The position numbers and the translations under genes are program-made. From Diphasiastrum complanatum (lineage: Eukaryota > Streptophyta > Lycopodiopsida > Lycopodiales > Lycopodiaceae), in contig MU831903.1 in the NCBI GenBank assembly GCA_029204225.1, positions 1 to 64,000 on the forward strand: 64,000 nt of DNA, given 5' to 3'. Positions 44,089 to 55,315 of the stretch are shown here, piece by piece. The notes under the pieces are model-generated. The model saw nothing but the letters and a program-made list of their open reading frames with translations. It had not been told where the DNA came from and searched no databases. Within the stretch, counting starts at the first letter, position 1, and the number at the start of each line of letters is the position of its first letter.

Positions 44089-45248
44089 TGGTTGGCTTCT
44101 ATTTACAGTAAGTATTCCATTTTTGGTGATATTTGGATGTTTGATCAAGTTCTAGCATGATTTTGCATTGCTTTGTTGATCAAATCTTACTAACCTTTGT
44201 TTTGTGAGTTGAACTTGTGGATCAAAAGCATATTTCAGGTCTATTGAAGATCAGAGGCTGAAAAGAAACTATTTTGGATCAGATCATAACACCTAATCAT
44301 TTGTGATTGTGAGGCTTGTGCATATTCAATACTAACAATGTTCTTTTCAATCCTATTGTTGACAATCTCCATTCTTGGATGAACACTCTCCTTAAGTGGA
44401 TGAAACTTCTCCTTAAGTGGATGACAAATGCTCTTTTGAGTGAGTTGTAATTCTCCTAAAGGCTGAGCAAAGCTCCCATTTGGATGAAAGATCCCCTTTT
44501 TTGGGTGAACATATTGTAAGCTCCATTGTGAAGAGCATATTGTAAAGATTGTCATCAATTTTGGCATAAATTTTGGTGTACTTTGTTGAGCATGTAAGTA
44601 ACTCTCCTTATGTAATTTGATTGGAGCATTTGCTGGAAGGTGTTAACCATTATGCAAGTGTGTTTTCAGGTTCTTAACAGGTTGAGGAACATTCTCATGT
44701 GAAGTGATCTTAGATCTACATCTAAACACCAAGATTTGACAAGATAGTGAAGCTAGTCTTGTGATTCACTAAGTGTGCTCATTCATTCACCTCTAAATCT
44801 TGTATTTATCACTTGCTGGAGTTTATAAACTTTTAGAAGTGTGGTTTACATGTGGTTTTACAGGTTGAATCAATATCTTAGTGTGTTGATCATATGTTGA
44901 TCAAGTTTGTTCATTACTAGGTAATCTTGGCATCCTAGTTTTGGGTATTTTCTAAGAATGCAAGTAACTCTTCACACCATAACTTGATTTGGTCACTTGC
45001 TGGAAAGTTTGAGAGCTTAAGCAAGAGTGTGTTCAGGTTGGTTTGATTTTGTAATCCATTCTTAGTGTGTGCAAAGTGTTGCATGTGTTTCAATCTTCCT
45101 TTCTATGCTTGGGAACCATCTAGGTTCAAGATAGAAGTGTTTTAGGGTCCTAAATCTTCATAGATATCTTTATCTATCATTTGTTGAGAGAAAAGTGAGT
45201 GCTAAGTGCTTTAGGACAGAACCTAAAAGTTGAAGAAACATTAGAATC
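44089..45248 (+). mobile_element. untranslated leader of element B
   Basis: 1.16 kb between primer site and gag ATG with no sizeable frame on the plus strand. It has a short direct repeat CTCCTTAAGTGGATGA (about 44390-44425). Only its last 192 bp are present in element A, where they differ at about four positions. Confidence 0.8.
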
Positions 45249-48200
45249 ATGGCTTCCAATGGTGGGATCATGCTAGAGTCTAGTGAAAGGTTGAGTTCAT
45301 CAAACTACTCTACTTGGAAAGTGAGGATGGAGTCCTTACTTGAGTTGAATGAACTCATGGACATAGTTGCAGAAATTGAAGAGAGACCTCTCACACTTCA
45401 AGAGCAACAAAGGTTTGATAAGAAGGCCAAAAGGGCTCTTCATATCATTAAAATGAATGTTACAAATGAACTTCTCAAGGAAGTTGGAAAGTGTCAAAGT
45501 GCAAGTGAGGCATGGAATGCCTTAAAGAAGCTCTTTGAATCAAAGTCCACATCTAGGGTATTGACCCTAAGGAGACAAATATTTTCTAGTAGGCAAAGAG
45601 AGGGTGAAAGTGCTCATGCATTTATCTTGAGAGTTAAGTCCCTAAGTGATGATTTAGCATGCATTGATGAGAACATAAAAGATGGTGAAATAGTCCAAGT
45701 TATGTTGAATGGTTTGCTAAATGAACATGCTAACCTTGTGCAAAGTTTTGCCATTCAAAGAGTCTTGCCAAGTGTGGTTGACTTGCAAGAAATCTTATTG
45801 GCTGAAGAACATAGGTTGCAATCAAAGCTTGATGGTGCATCCTTGCAAGGTGGAGGTGAAGAGGCTTTCTTCACAAAAGGCAAATTCAAGGGCAAAGGTA
45901 AAGGCAAAGGGAAATGGTCCAAAGGTGGTAACTTTGATCATGATGATCACTCTTCCTCTTCCTCTTCTACTAAGAACAATAAGTCAAAGTTCAAGTGCTT
46001 TTATTGTGGGATAAAAGGTCATTTTGCAAATGAATGTTATAAGAAGAAAAGAGAGCAAGGAGAGAGGCAAGGAAATCTTACAATAGATGAGGAAGAACAT
46101 AACACATGTGAATCACTTGTTATGACTTCAAGTTTGTTAGCCAACATAGATGATAATGATCCTTGGTGGATTGATAGTGGAGCCTCATCTCACATGACAA
46201 GACATAAGGAATACTTTACATCCTTATTGTCTTATGAGGGAGAAGGTAACATCATCTACACTGCAAATGATGGTCAATGTGACATCAAAGGCATAGGCAC
46301 TATTCCTATTTCCCTTTCAACAAATAGGAAAGCAAATCTTGAAAATGTTTTGTACATTCCTTCAATCACTAAGAATTTGCTTAGTGTAAGTCAAATGATT
46401 GACAAAGGACTTGATGTGGAGTTCATTGGAGATGCATGTTTGATAAGTAAATGTGGATCCTTGATTGCTCAAGGTAGGAGGCATGGTAAACTTTTCAAGC
46501 TTGATGCATGTGTGATCTCTAATCATGAAGGATGTATGGCTAGGGAGCAATTGACAAACCAAGAAGTTTGGCACAAGAGGTTGGGCCATCCCAACTTCAA
46601 ATCTTTGGAGGTAATGGCAAAGAAAGAGCTTGTTCTTGGTCTCCCTAAAAGTCTTGTTGCAAACAATAGTGTTTGTGAACATTGTGCCTTGTCCAAATCT
46701 CATAGACTTGCTTATTCTAGATCTACTTCTAGATCTAAAGAAGCTTTTCAACTTGTGCATTCTGATATTCATTCTTCTAGTACAACTAGCAATGGTGGGG
46801 CAAAGATGTATGCAACTTTCATTGATGACTTTAGTAGGTATACTTGGATCTATCTTCTTAAAAGTAAGGATGAAGTGTTTGCTGCATTTGTCAAGTTCAA
46901 GAATGAAATGGAAAACCAATTCAATACAAAGATCAAATGCTTAAGATCTGATAATGGAGGGGAATACACCTCAAATAGGTTCAAAGACTTTTGTATAGCA
47001 CATGGGATTAAGAGGGAGATGTCTAGTCCTAGGACTCCACAACAGAATGGAGTGGCCGAGAGGAAGAATAGAACCCTTTGTGAATGTGCCAAGGCAATGA
47101 GACTACATGCTAATCTTGCTAAGTCTTTTTGGGGGGAAGCTTTAGCATGTGCTAACTATCTATGTAATAGATGGACAAGTGCTTCCTTGGATGGTAAAAC
47201 TCCTCATGAGGTTCTTTATGGTAGAAGGCCGAGTGTCAAGCATTGTAGGATCTTTGGATGTACATGTTTTGTCAATATCACACTTGATGATAGAACTAAA
47301 GAAGATCCTTCATCAAAGAAGGGTGTGTTTGTTGGCTATAGTGAAGTAAGCAAGGCTTACAAAGTGTACATTCCTTCTACAAAGAAAGTTGTCATAAGTA
47401 GGGATGTCATCTTTCATGAAGAGAATGTTTCCAATGTTGTTGATGTTGATGTTGATGTGCCTACTAATCATCATGATGTGCAAGATGTCTTGGATGAAGA
47501 TGGAGATGCCACTCCAAAGCAAACTTCAAGGAAGACTCAAAGGCAAAGGGCTAAGCCATCAAGGCTAACCTATGATGAAAAAGGAAAGCAAGTGGTGGAC
47601 AACTCTAACTTTGCTTTTCTTACCTCTTTTGATGAACCAACTTGTGTAGGTGAAGCAATTCAAAAGAAGGAATGGATCCAAGCCATGGATCATGAGCATC
47701 AAGCACTCATCAAAAGCAACACATGGAGGTTGGTAAAGCTTCCAAAGGACAAGAAGGCAATTGGTTGTAAGTGGATCTTCAAGATCAAGACAAATCAAGA
47801 TGGATCAATCAACAAGTACAAGGCAAGGTTGGTGGCAAAGGGGTATGCTCAAGAATATGGTATTGACTATGATGAGACCTTTGCACCCGTGGCAAAGATG
47901 GTAACTATTCGAATCCTAATCTCTCTTGCAACTCTTTATGATTGGGATATGTGGCAAATGGATGTTACTAATGCCTTCTTGAATGGTGATCTTGAAGAAG
48001 ATATTTACATGGAGCAACCCGAGGGCTATGTTTCACATGATGAGCCTAATCATGTGTGCTATCTCCAAAAGAGTTTGTATGGGCTAAAGCAAGCACCAAG
48101 GAGTTGGTATGCTAAGCTCAATTCCTTCTTACTTTCTCAAAACTTTGTTATGAGTGAGTATGATCATTCTCTCTACTTTAGATTGAATGAAAATGATATC

Positions 48201-49202
48201 ACTTTACTTTTGATCTATGTTGATGACATTATCTTAAGTGGTGGTAACAATCTAGATATAGATGAAATCAAGATGGCACTCAAAAGAGAGTTTGAAATTC
48301 AAGATCTTGGTAAACTTCATTATATCTTAGGAATAGAGATTATTAGAACTTCTAAATCTACATTCATATGTCAAGAAAAGTATGTTAACTCTATTCTAAA
48401 AAGGTTTCATATGGAAGATTGTAAAGTTGTTTCTACTCCTATGGAATCAAATGTAAAGCTAACTACAAGAAGTAATGAAAGATCCTTCAAGGACATTACT
48501 CTCTATAGAAAGCTAATAGGATCTCTTATATGGTTAACCATCACAAGACCTGATCTAAGCTTTGTGGTTGGTAAACTAAGTCAATTTATGCAAGATCCTA
48601 GTGAGGCTCATTGGAAGCTAGGAAAGAGAGTACTTAGATACATCTCGGGATCTAGAGATTTTGGCATCTTGTATGGAGGTACTACACCTAACCTTTGTGG
48701 ATTTTCAGATTCAGATTTTGCAGGTGATCAAATGGATAGGAAGTCAACAAGTGCCTTTGCAATCTATCTTGGAGATGGAGTGGTCTCATGGCTATCAAAG
48801 AAGCAACCAACTATCTCTCTATCTTCTACCGAAGCCGAGTACAAGGCATTAACAACATGCACCAAGGAGATTCTTTGGATCAAGAGGATGTTATTGGATC
48901 TTCACTTGCTGGAACCAGAGAAGACTCCAATCATACTTTGTGATAACCTTTCAGCCCAAAGCTTGGCAAGCAATCCTGTTTTTCATGCAAGGAGCAAGCA
49001 CATTGAGATTGCTCACCATTTTGTGAGAGATCAAGTCATTGCCAAAGAGGTGGAGCTTCAACATGTCTCTTCAAAGGAGTGTGTGGCTGATATCTTCACC
49101 AAACCATTGGGAAAGGACCTATATTTAATGCATAGATCTAATCTTGGAATGTGCTCAAAGACTATGTTGAAACTAGCATCCAATGTTGAAGAGGGAGTGT
49201 GA
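45249..49202 (+). CDS. copia gag-pol polyprotein (element B)
   Basis: 1317 codons, uninterrupted, with domain order gag, zinc knuckle (250-263), protease (DSGAS 309-313), integrase (D506, D568, E604), reverse transcriptase (YVDD 990-993) and RNase H (D1154, E1196, D1232), the order that defines Ty1/copia. The product is expected to be cleaved by its own protease into capsid, nucleocapsid and enzymes acting in a cytoplasmic particle, with integrase working in the nucleus. The ATG at 45249 is the first in the frame and gives a gag N-terminus (SSNYSTWKVRMESLL) typical of the family. Residues 208-250 form a Lys/Gly then Ser tract before the knuckle. The stop codon overlaps the 3' LTR. It may be an active element. 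Confidence 0.98.
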   Translation: MASNGGIMLESSERLSSSNYSTWKVRMESLLELNELMDIVAEIEERPLTLQEQQRFDKKAKRALHIIKMNVTNELLKEVGKCQSASEAWNALKKLFESKSTSRVLTLRRQIFSSRQREGESAHAFILRVKSLSDDLACIDENIKDGEIVQVMLNGLLNEHANLVQSFAIQRVLPSVVDLQEILLAEEHRLQSKLDGASLQGGGEEAFFTKGKFKGKGKGKGKWSKGGNFDHDDHSSSSSSTKNNKSKFKCFYCGIKGHFANECYKKKREQGERQGNLTIDEEEHNTCESLVMTSSLLANIDDNDPWWIDSGASSHMTRHKEYFTSLLSYEGEGNIIYTANDGQCDIKGIGTIPISLSTNRKANLENVLYIPSITKNLLSVSQMIDKGLDVEFIGDACLISKCGSLIAQGRRHGKLFKLDACVISNHEGCMAREQLTNQEVWHKRLGHPNFKSLEVMAKKELVLGLPKSLVANNSVCEHCALSKSHRLAYSRSTSRSKEAFQLVHSDIHSSSTTSNGGAKMYATFIDDFSRYTWIYLLKSKDEVFAAFVKFKNEMENQFNTKIKCLRSDNGGEYTSNRFKDFCIAHGIKREMSSPRTPQQNGVAERKNRTLCECAKAMRLHANLAKSFWGEALACANYLCNRWTSASLDGKTPHEVLYGRRPSVKHCRIFGCTCFVNITLDDRTKEDPSSKKGVFVGYSEVSKAYKVYIPSTKKVVISRDVIFHEENVSNVVDVDVDVPTNHHDVQDVLDEDGDATPKQTSRKTQRQRAKPSRLTYDEKGKQVVDNSNFAFLTSFDEPTCVGEAIQKKEWIQAMDHEHQALIKSNTWRLVKLPKDKKAIGCKWIFKIKTNQDGSINKYKARLVAKGYAQEYGIDYDETFAPVAKMVTIRILISLATLYDWDMWQMDVTNAFLNGDLEEDIYMEQPEGYVSHDEPNHVCYLQKSLYGLKQAPRSWYAKLNSFLLSQNFVMSEYDHSLYFRLNENDITLLLIYVDDIILSGGNNLDIDEIKMALKREFEIQDLGKLHYILGIEIIRTSKSTFICQEKYVNSILKRFHMEDCKVVSTPMESNVKLTTRSNERSFKDITLYRKLIGSLIWLTITRPDLSFVVGKLSQFMQDPSEAHWKLGKRVLRYISGSRDFGILYGGTTPNLCGFSDSDFAGDQMDRKSTSAFAIYLGDGVVSWLSKKQPTISLSSTEAEYKALTTCTKEILWIKRMLLDLHLLEPEKTPIILCDNLSAQSLASNPVFHARSKHIEIAHHFVRDQVIAKEVELQHVSSKECVADIFTKPLGKDLYLMHRSNLGMCSKTMLKLASNVEEGV
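49188..49197 (+). other. polypurine tract of element B
   Basis: GAAGAGGGAG directly before the 3' LTR; the same tract precedes the LTRs of A, C and L and primes plus-strand DNA synthesis in this class. Confidence 0.9.
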
Positions 49203-49852
49203 AAATTGTCAACATTTCCTAGCTAGTTTGAGGCCTAAATTGGCTAAAATTGTAAATAGTTTTGGTTCTGGAGTTTTGCACGTGTGAACCAGGCCACAAT
49301 GTTTTTATTTACTGTATTTTTTCAGTATGATGAAGTGTCAAACTTCATACCCTTCAAAATGAGACCATTTTGATGTATTTTGGTCATATAAGCCATTTTT
49401 AGCTATTTTTCCTATATAGGGAATATCTAGGGTCAAGTACCTTCTAGAGAGAGGAGAGAGAGTCATCTTCCTCATCCATAAATAGTAGGGAAGTCGTGGA
49501 GAACAGATTGGAGAAACCTTTTGTATGCTTCATTGAGATCAATAGATCATTGTCATTGTTTCTTCCTCCATTGAGAGCATTGTTGTGTGTATTGTCTTCA
49601 AGGTATTGTGTATGATCTTAGGTGCTTTCCAAAAGTGATAGGCTGATGTATTATGGACTGTATAATGCTATTTTGGGCCGCACTTGATGTTTATGGAAGT
49701 TTCCATTTGTGATAAATGCTTTTTGATCAAGTTCTTTGCATTCTAGGTAGCATAGAATGTGTTGCCAATTCCTAGCTTATGTAGTTTGGAGTGCAAGCAT
49801 TCAAGCCAATGATCTTGGAGTTTAGATCCACTTAGGATCTGTATTTTTCACA
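49198..49852 (+). mobile_element. 3' LTR of element B
   Basis: 655 bp, the same termini as the 5' LTR. It carries TG instead of CA beside the CACGTG core and two substitutions not seen in the other LTRs (CAGATTGG, CAAGGTATT). Confidence 0.95.
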
Positions 49853-49857
49853 AGTTT
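49853..49857. repeat. target-site duplication of element B, right
   Basis: AGTTT directly after the 3' LTR, identical to 43417-43421. Confidence 0.95.
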
Positions 49858-50110
49858 ATATCTGCTGCTAAGGTCTGCATATTCTCACTTATCACGTCCA
49901 TGTATCCTTTTAGCATGGCTCGCATATCCCCTAGTTCTGCGTTAGAGCCTGTGCCCTCATAGCCTCTCTCGGGCATCTGTGCTTGGAGCCTTCGTGCATC
50001 TTGTGTTTGCGCATTCCTACCTTGTTGAGGTTCAATAGCCTGTATGGGGCGGGGTTCCACTATGGGGTGTGCTCCTATAGCTGCGATTGGGTGAGTCGAG
50101 GGGTGGTAAG
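49853..50110 (-). pseudogene. gag fragment split by copia B (5' part)
   Basis: Minus frame ending 49848 (QAQMPERGYEGTGSNAELGD, MLKGYMDVISENMQTLAADI) lies upstream of the zinc-knuckle fragment at 42773-43421. Removing B and one AGTTT copy joins the two in one minus reading direction. The right side changes abruptly to copia reverse-transcriptase sequence at about 50110. Confidence 0.6.
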
Positions 50111-51180
50111 TTTGAGATTGGACCTAAATCAGTCATCGCAAATTCTGATGAAAGCAAAGATTTGGTTTCATGTAGCAACTGATTTGAATTGCTGATAATT
50201 AATGAATCATCAATATATGGGTCTTCATTTGCCAACTTTAAGCACTTGATCTTCATGTTGAATTGACTCTCCACAACATTCTTGAACTTGAGAAAAATAT
50301 CAAGTATTAAGTCCTCCCTTTTTAGAAGATAAATCCAACAATATCCACTAAAGTTATCAATGCAAGTCACAAACATCTTTGCTTTTCCCTTACTCAAAGC
50401 ACTAGTACAATGTACATCCAAATGTACTAAATGAAAAGGCATCTTAGATCTTGAGCTAGATCTAGAATAAGACAACCTATGTGACTTTGACATTGAACAA
50501 ATCTCACCAATTTGCTTCTTTTCCTTCAAACCACCATGGTTAGATATAACCTATCCATCAAGTTTGTAGAGCTCACCTTTCTCTTGCCTTGGGCAATTAA
50601 AACTCCTTTCTTTTTTATCAAACAAGAATCACCAACAAATTCCACTTTAAGCTCCAGTGTCAAAACCATTTGTGACACACCCTAAGAACATCTTAGTAAT
50701 ACATTCTTCAAGCTTACAATCCTATTTGTAGGTGAGAGAAAAATAGGAATAGTACCAATGCCCTTGATACTAACTTTACCATGATTGGCCATGTTGATGA
50801 CCTTCTTCTCTCCTTCATAAGGCACGAAAGAAGTGAATTACTCTTTGAGACATGTCATATGAAAGATTTCTTCCCTATCAATCCACCATGGATCAATATC
50901 CGATAATTGGTTAGTCTAACAAGAAGACGTTAAAAAAGAATCACTTGAATTTTTCTCATCAAGACCATTCTCATCAAAAATGAAATTGCCTTGCTTATCT
51001 CCTTGATCTCTTTTCTTTTGAAAGCAATCACTAGAAAAATGTCCTTTGATTTCACAATTGAAACATTTTAGCTTTGACCAAGTTGCAATGATTTGATCTT
51101 CTTTAGCACAATTGAAAGTCAACAAATGAATCCAAGAATAAATAAAAAAGGACACATGATCAACCTACAATATCATGAAC
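50111..51180 (-). pseudogene. copia remnant N with internal deletion
   Basis: Minus strand. 50916-51155 holds a zinc knuckle CFNCEIKGHFSSDC and a QKKRDQGDKQGNF tail close to that of element B. 50111-50529 starts in integrase (SKSHRLSYSRSSSRSK, MFVTCIDNFSGYCWIYLLKR, NMKIKCLKLANED) and jumps in frame to reverse transcriptase (YIDDSLIIS, FAMTDLGPISNL). The stretch in between, including most of the integrase core and the first half of the reverse transcriptase, is missing. It is an internally deleted, dead element from a relative of the A/B/C clade. Confidence 0.8.
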
Positions 51181-53196
51181 TTTTGCACTCTCTAAGATTG
51201 AAACACATAATAGGGGTCGACCCTTTTCTAGCTTGTTGCCCTTAGGTACTCTTGAAGCTACTTGTCGCTATTTAGCAGCATCACGATCCTCCAGGAGGGT
51301 TGTGGTCATAAGAGAAGGCGTTCATGAGGCTGCTGAATTTGGGATATTCTTCAACGGTTACTTTCTTTGCCACTCCCCGGTCTCCTTTCTTGTAGAGGAC
51401 TAGATGACATGCAGCCTGAAGTTTTGTGTGTGAGATTATTGAATAATGCCACATGCGGTATATGAATTCATTGGTGAGCAAATTGTTGATCCAAACCGCT
51501 TGTTGAAGAGACCTAGTTGCAACAAAAACCACAAAAACAAGACTAAACTAGAGCATCGTTAGGGTTCAGCGAGGAAGCCCGATAGATGTTGAGGTAGAAG
51601 AATGGATAGAAAGCTTTAGCTCCAACGTTAGAGGAAAATTTGTAGAGCTATGACTCTATCGATCCTGGATGCTTCCCCTGGTGCTCCTGTCATGTCACAC
51701 ATGGCATGCAATTTTTTACACCATAAGCTCTTGAGCAACATTTTATCTCTTGCATATAACTGCAAACAAACAATGATCTTGTAAATCGCATGGGTGTAGA
51801 TGAAGCCCCTTAATGATGTTTGTCAAAAACCTAGGTCTGTCATGCCCTCGTATCTATAAAAGAATCATTGTTGTCATGCTCGTCATCACTCTTGCACTTG
51901 AAAAATTTTATGGGTGCCCACGAGAACTATAGGCATTCCTTGTCAATGTCCATGGTTTCCTTGTACCTAGTAGTGTGCAAGGGAAAATGACCTCAAAGAA
52001 TGCCAAAATATACACGTAACTGGAACGCAGACCATAAACTGGATTAGTTGCATAGGATTTGGGGACTTCCACTTTTCCCAATCCAATGTGTACTTTGTTG
52101 TTATTGATATGTTTTCAATTGGAGCATCAAACCAAACATAAAAGTCCTAGACTAGCCCATGGATATTGGTAATACATCAGTAAATATCCTACTCCTAACA
52201 AAGACTTTGGGAGCACGTTGTATGCTAGATAGGATTGTCCATGCTAATGCATGGACCAAGATGAAGACTTTATAGAAATCAATATGTATGTACATGAGAA
52301 TAATAGCTTCAAAAGATGTTATTTAGATTAGCTATATAGCATATGTTTCATGTTCTTTTTGATTCTCGAAAACTAGTAGCACCAATTGAAACAAGGGCCA
52401 AGTTTAGTAATGTCATTTAACATTCCAAGGTATAGCAAAGATTTATGATCTATGCTCATAGTAAGTACCTTGTAAATGCAAGACACGATGTTCAGTTTTC
52501 AAGGCCCATTGTATCTCTACTTTACATCCAGATGTTTTGGAGAGAGTAATCAAACTAGCACATGTCTCTCAAACCTTTCTAGAACATGAGCATCTACAAA
52601 TAAAGTCACAATATAGATAGAATTGGATTTACATTGCATTTATTGGTTGATGTGTAGCCATAAAAGTGAATGTCATTTGGCAAGATAAAAGTCAAAGTTG
52701 TGATGAAACATTTGAAAACCAAAAAAGTTAGATAATTTTAAGTACCATGAGGTTTTAGAATTAGTCCGTTTAAGATTTTGAAGTAACTAACATCCAAAAT
52801 GAAGTTGGCAAATTTATGAGGATTTTCCTTTTGAAAGATGAGTTTTTCATTGCTTGTGGTACCAAAGTTCGCCTAAAGAATGCGATTGGCCTGTTGGATC
52901 TTTATCCAACATAAACAACATGAACCTTTTTTTGCATGTTAGGGTTCTTATGGGCATAATGACAAAGTTGACACCAAATCTATCACTTAACTTGACAAGT
53001 AGTCCAATGAGTTGTAGCTATGGCTTCCCATACAAAAGTTGATTGACACAAAAAATATATTTAAGGATATCATATTATAGGACTTTTGATTTTGAAAATT
53101 CTGTGTAGATTTCGCATTCCAAAAAGGCAAAACAATTGCAATCACATAGATGAACCATGGACAAAAAATTCATGATACTAAGAGATGGGAACCAAG
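51181..53196. other. unassigned DNA, probably old repeats
   Basis: Minus frame 51281-51532 (83 codons, GDRGVAKKVTVEEYPKFSSL) has no recognised domain. The remainder to 53196 has only short interrupted frames on both strands and no LTR termini that I can pair. Confidence 0.4.
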
Positions 53197-53250
53197 TTTT
53201 TTTTTTTTTTTTGGTGGGGGGGGGGGGGGGGGGGGTTGGGTTGGGGGGGT
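53197..53250. repeat. T-run followed by G-run
   Basis: About 16 T, then a run of about 22 G and a short GGGTTGGGTTGGGGGGG segment. Such a tract is prone to sequencing and assembly length errors. Confidence 0.85.
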
Positions 53251-53453
53251 TTATATTGATATCTATTGATAACTAAGAAAATTATTCTACTGATTTTGGT
53301 AAAATTTCATCAAACGAGCAAAAATACCCCAATGGAAATATGGCTCCATTTCTATCATGGAAATAAAATAGCTTTGGTTGGCATCTTATGTATTAAGTCC
53401 ACACTCAAAGATTTTGGCCTAGTGTATAACTTAGACTATGGGCCTACTAGATT
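53251..53453. other. short unassigned stretch
   Basis: AT-rich DNA between the T/G run and the start of G copy 3; no feature. Confidence 0.4.
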
Positions 53454-55301
53454 GTGCCTTGTTGCTTCTGCACCTTGATTTCTCCCCTTGTCCCAGCCTG
53501 ATCTTGATACTTTTCCATCTTGGCTCTTTAAGGTAGGCAAAGATTGAGTACTCCGCAATGCACCTCTCACTTAGCTTGAAGTAGCTCTTTGAATCAGCCC
53601 AAATGTAACCATTGACCTCGTGGAAAGCCAAAGGGTCGCACCAGTTTGATCCGCATCCGAACTATCTCTTCGCGTTTGTTTGAAGCACCATGTCCGTCGC
53701 GCAAAACTTGACTTTCACAATTCCATCACTGGTCAGTTGCCTCACAGTCAAAACAAGAAGTGTACATCGAACTTGGCTTCAAGTAGCTCTCTTTGAATCA
53801 GACACATGCACTCAGAGTTTGCACTAGTCCAATCTCAACGCGAACTGTCCCTTAGCGTCCGTTCGAAGTACCAAGTCTCTCATGCAAGACTCAACTTTCA
53901 CAGTTCCTTCATTGATCAGCTGCCTTACACGTAACACAAGCCAACGTACTCATATGTTTCCTCATCATTGCTGGTCTAGAGAAAGCCTATAACAAACTTT
54001 CCTTTCCACAACAAAAACTTGTCAACTTATTAGGTCCAAAGTTCGCCAGTCTCCTCGTCTGAGTATGGCTAGGTCACCTTGAATTTGCCCCCATTTTGAT
54101 CAACTTTCATTCAAAATTTGCCCCAAGAGAGAGGTGTGTGTGATAGTTTCCGTCCACTTATAAAATCAGCTGATCGGACTTAGAGTAGAGTTCTTCGGAC
54201 AAAAAGCCTTTCCAACACTTTGCTTCCCATCTGCTAGGATTATGGCTCGATCCAACTTGTTGCCAATCTCTGAAGAGGATCCTAGTCTTTTCCCCTTTGA
54301 GGAAAAACCCAACTGCTACTGGATATCACCCATGCTCAGTGAGTTTCAGTTCCGAAGGTGGCCGTCCCAAAATGAAGACCAACTACTCCATAGAAGATCT
54401 CCCCTGAAATTGCCCTTTCCAACTTTTGACTTCCTGCTTGCGTCTGGTGGGCGTTGTCGCAAACGAAACTAACCCAAGAAACAGGCTAGCCATCCATCCT
54501 TTGCAAACCTTGAGTCGTTTCGTTGTCGTTCACGTGTGAGTACTTGAACTGCAAATCCGCCCCATAGATTCTGTAGTCCTCTTTGTTTGATGGTATCAGC
54601 CTTCAAAAGAAAAGGTTCATCAGCTCCTTGTATCACAAGCAATCATGCAAACCAGGCAAAGCACGAGTACTAAGACTCATCACGAATACATACAAGTAAG
54701 ACACTCAGGCAGGTTTACTAACAAGTAACAAAGACAAGGTCCCCCTTTGAGATGGTCCTGCCAACGGACCTCTGCCTGGTCGCGCCCATACAAATCGATC
54801 ACGGAATCAGCCACATAGGACACCCCTCCAACTATCCGTGCTTTCACCATTAAGCAGCACATTGCCTCAGTCACGCCCCACCACTTTTTGGACGATAGCC
54901 CTTATAGCTAAACGATTGGCAGCTATCCCGCACCGGCAGCTAACCACCCGTGCTTTACACCCGAATTCAAGCAGCATCTCTGTATCAATGGTTAACCAGT
55001 ACAATTCGAATATGTCGCCTCGCACCCCACAAGGTACAGACCATGCTTTCACCTCCCTAGGCAGCACTTTGCCTCATCCGTCCTACGTGCAGACAACGCT
55101 AGGCCCGAACCGCGAGAACTGACCGTGCTTACACCTCAAGGGCAGCACCTTGACTCATCAAGTCCCCCGTTCTACCGACCACCCCGACCGTGGACGCACC
55201 CGTGCTTACACTGTGGGCAGCACCTTGCACAACAGTTGTCTTGATGAACCCCAAACCGTGGCCATTTTCGTGAGATCCGCATAGCTGACCGGCCAGTCGG
55301 T
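53454..55301 (-). mobile_element. G-family element copy 3: non-coding interior
   Basis: Reverse of 11785 to about 13890 in copy 2, with only one unit of the 252-bp segment. The left edge (GTGCCTTGTTGC at 53454) is a truncation, so its 3' end and 3' LTR are absent. No retrotransposon protein motif is present. The frame corresponding to 12854-13174 of copy 2 is interrupted here by a TAG, which argues against a conserved product. Confidence 0.75.
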
Positions 55302-55313
55302 GCTCTGATACCA
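55302..55313 (-). other. primer-binding site of G copy 3
   Basis: TGGTATCAGAGC on the minus strand, two bases from the LTR end at 55316, the same spacing as in copy 2. Confidence 0.85.
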
Positions 55314-55315
55314 CA

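Larger units (their letters stand above)
43422..49852 (+). mobile_element. complete Ty1/copia element B
   Basis: 6431 bp with two 655-bp LTRs (TGTGAAAA...TTTTCACA), primer site, 1.16-kb leader, a single open gag-pol, a polypurine tract, and a perfect AGTTT target duplication. Every structural part needed for autonomous retrotransposition is visible. It sits inside a minus-strand gag fragment. A, C and the remnant D belong to the same clade; A and C are nearly identical to it. Confidence 0.98.

Noticed and set aside
42773-50110. One intact gag gene interrupted by copia B
   Set aside because: Joining the flanks gives a consistent minus-strand gag fragment, but both outer ends change abruptly to other elements, so the host was already a truncated fragment.
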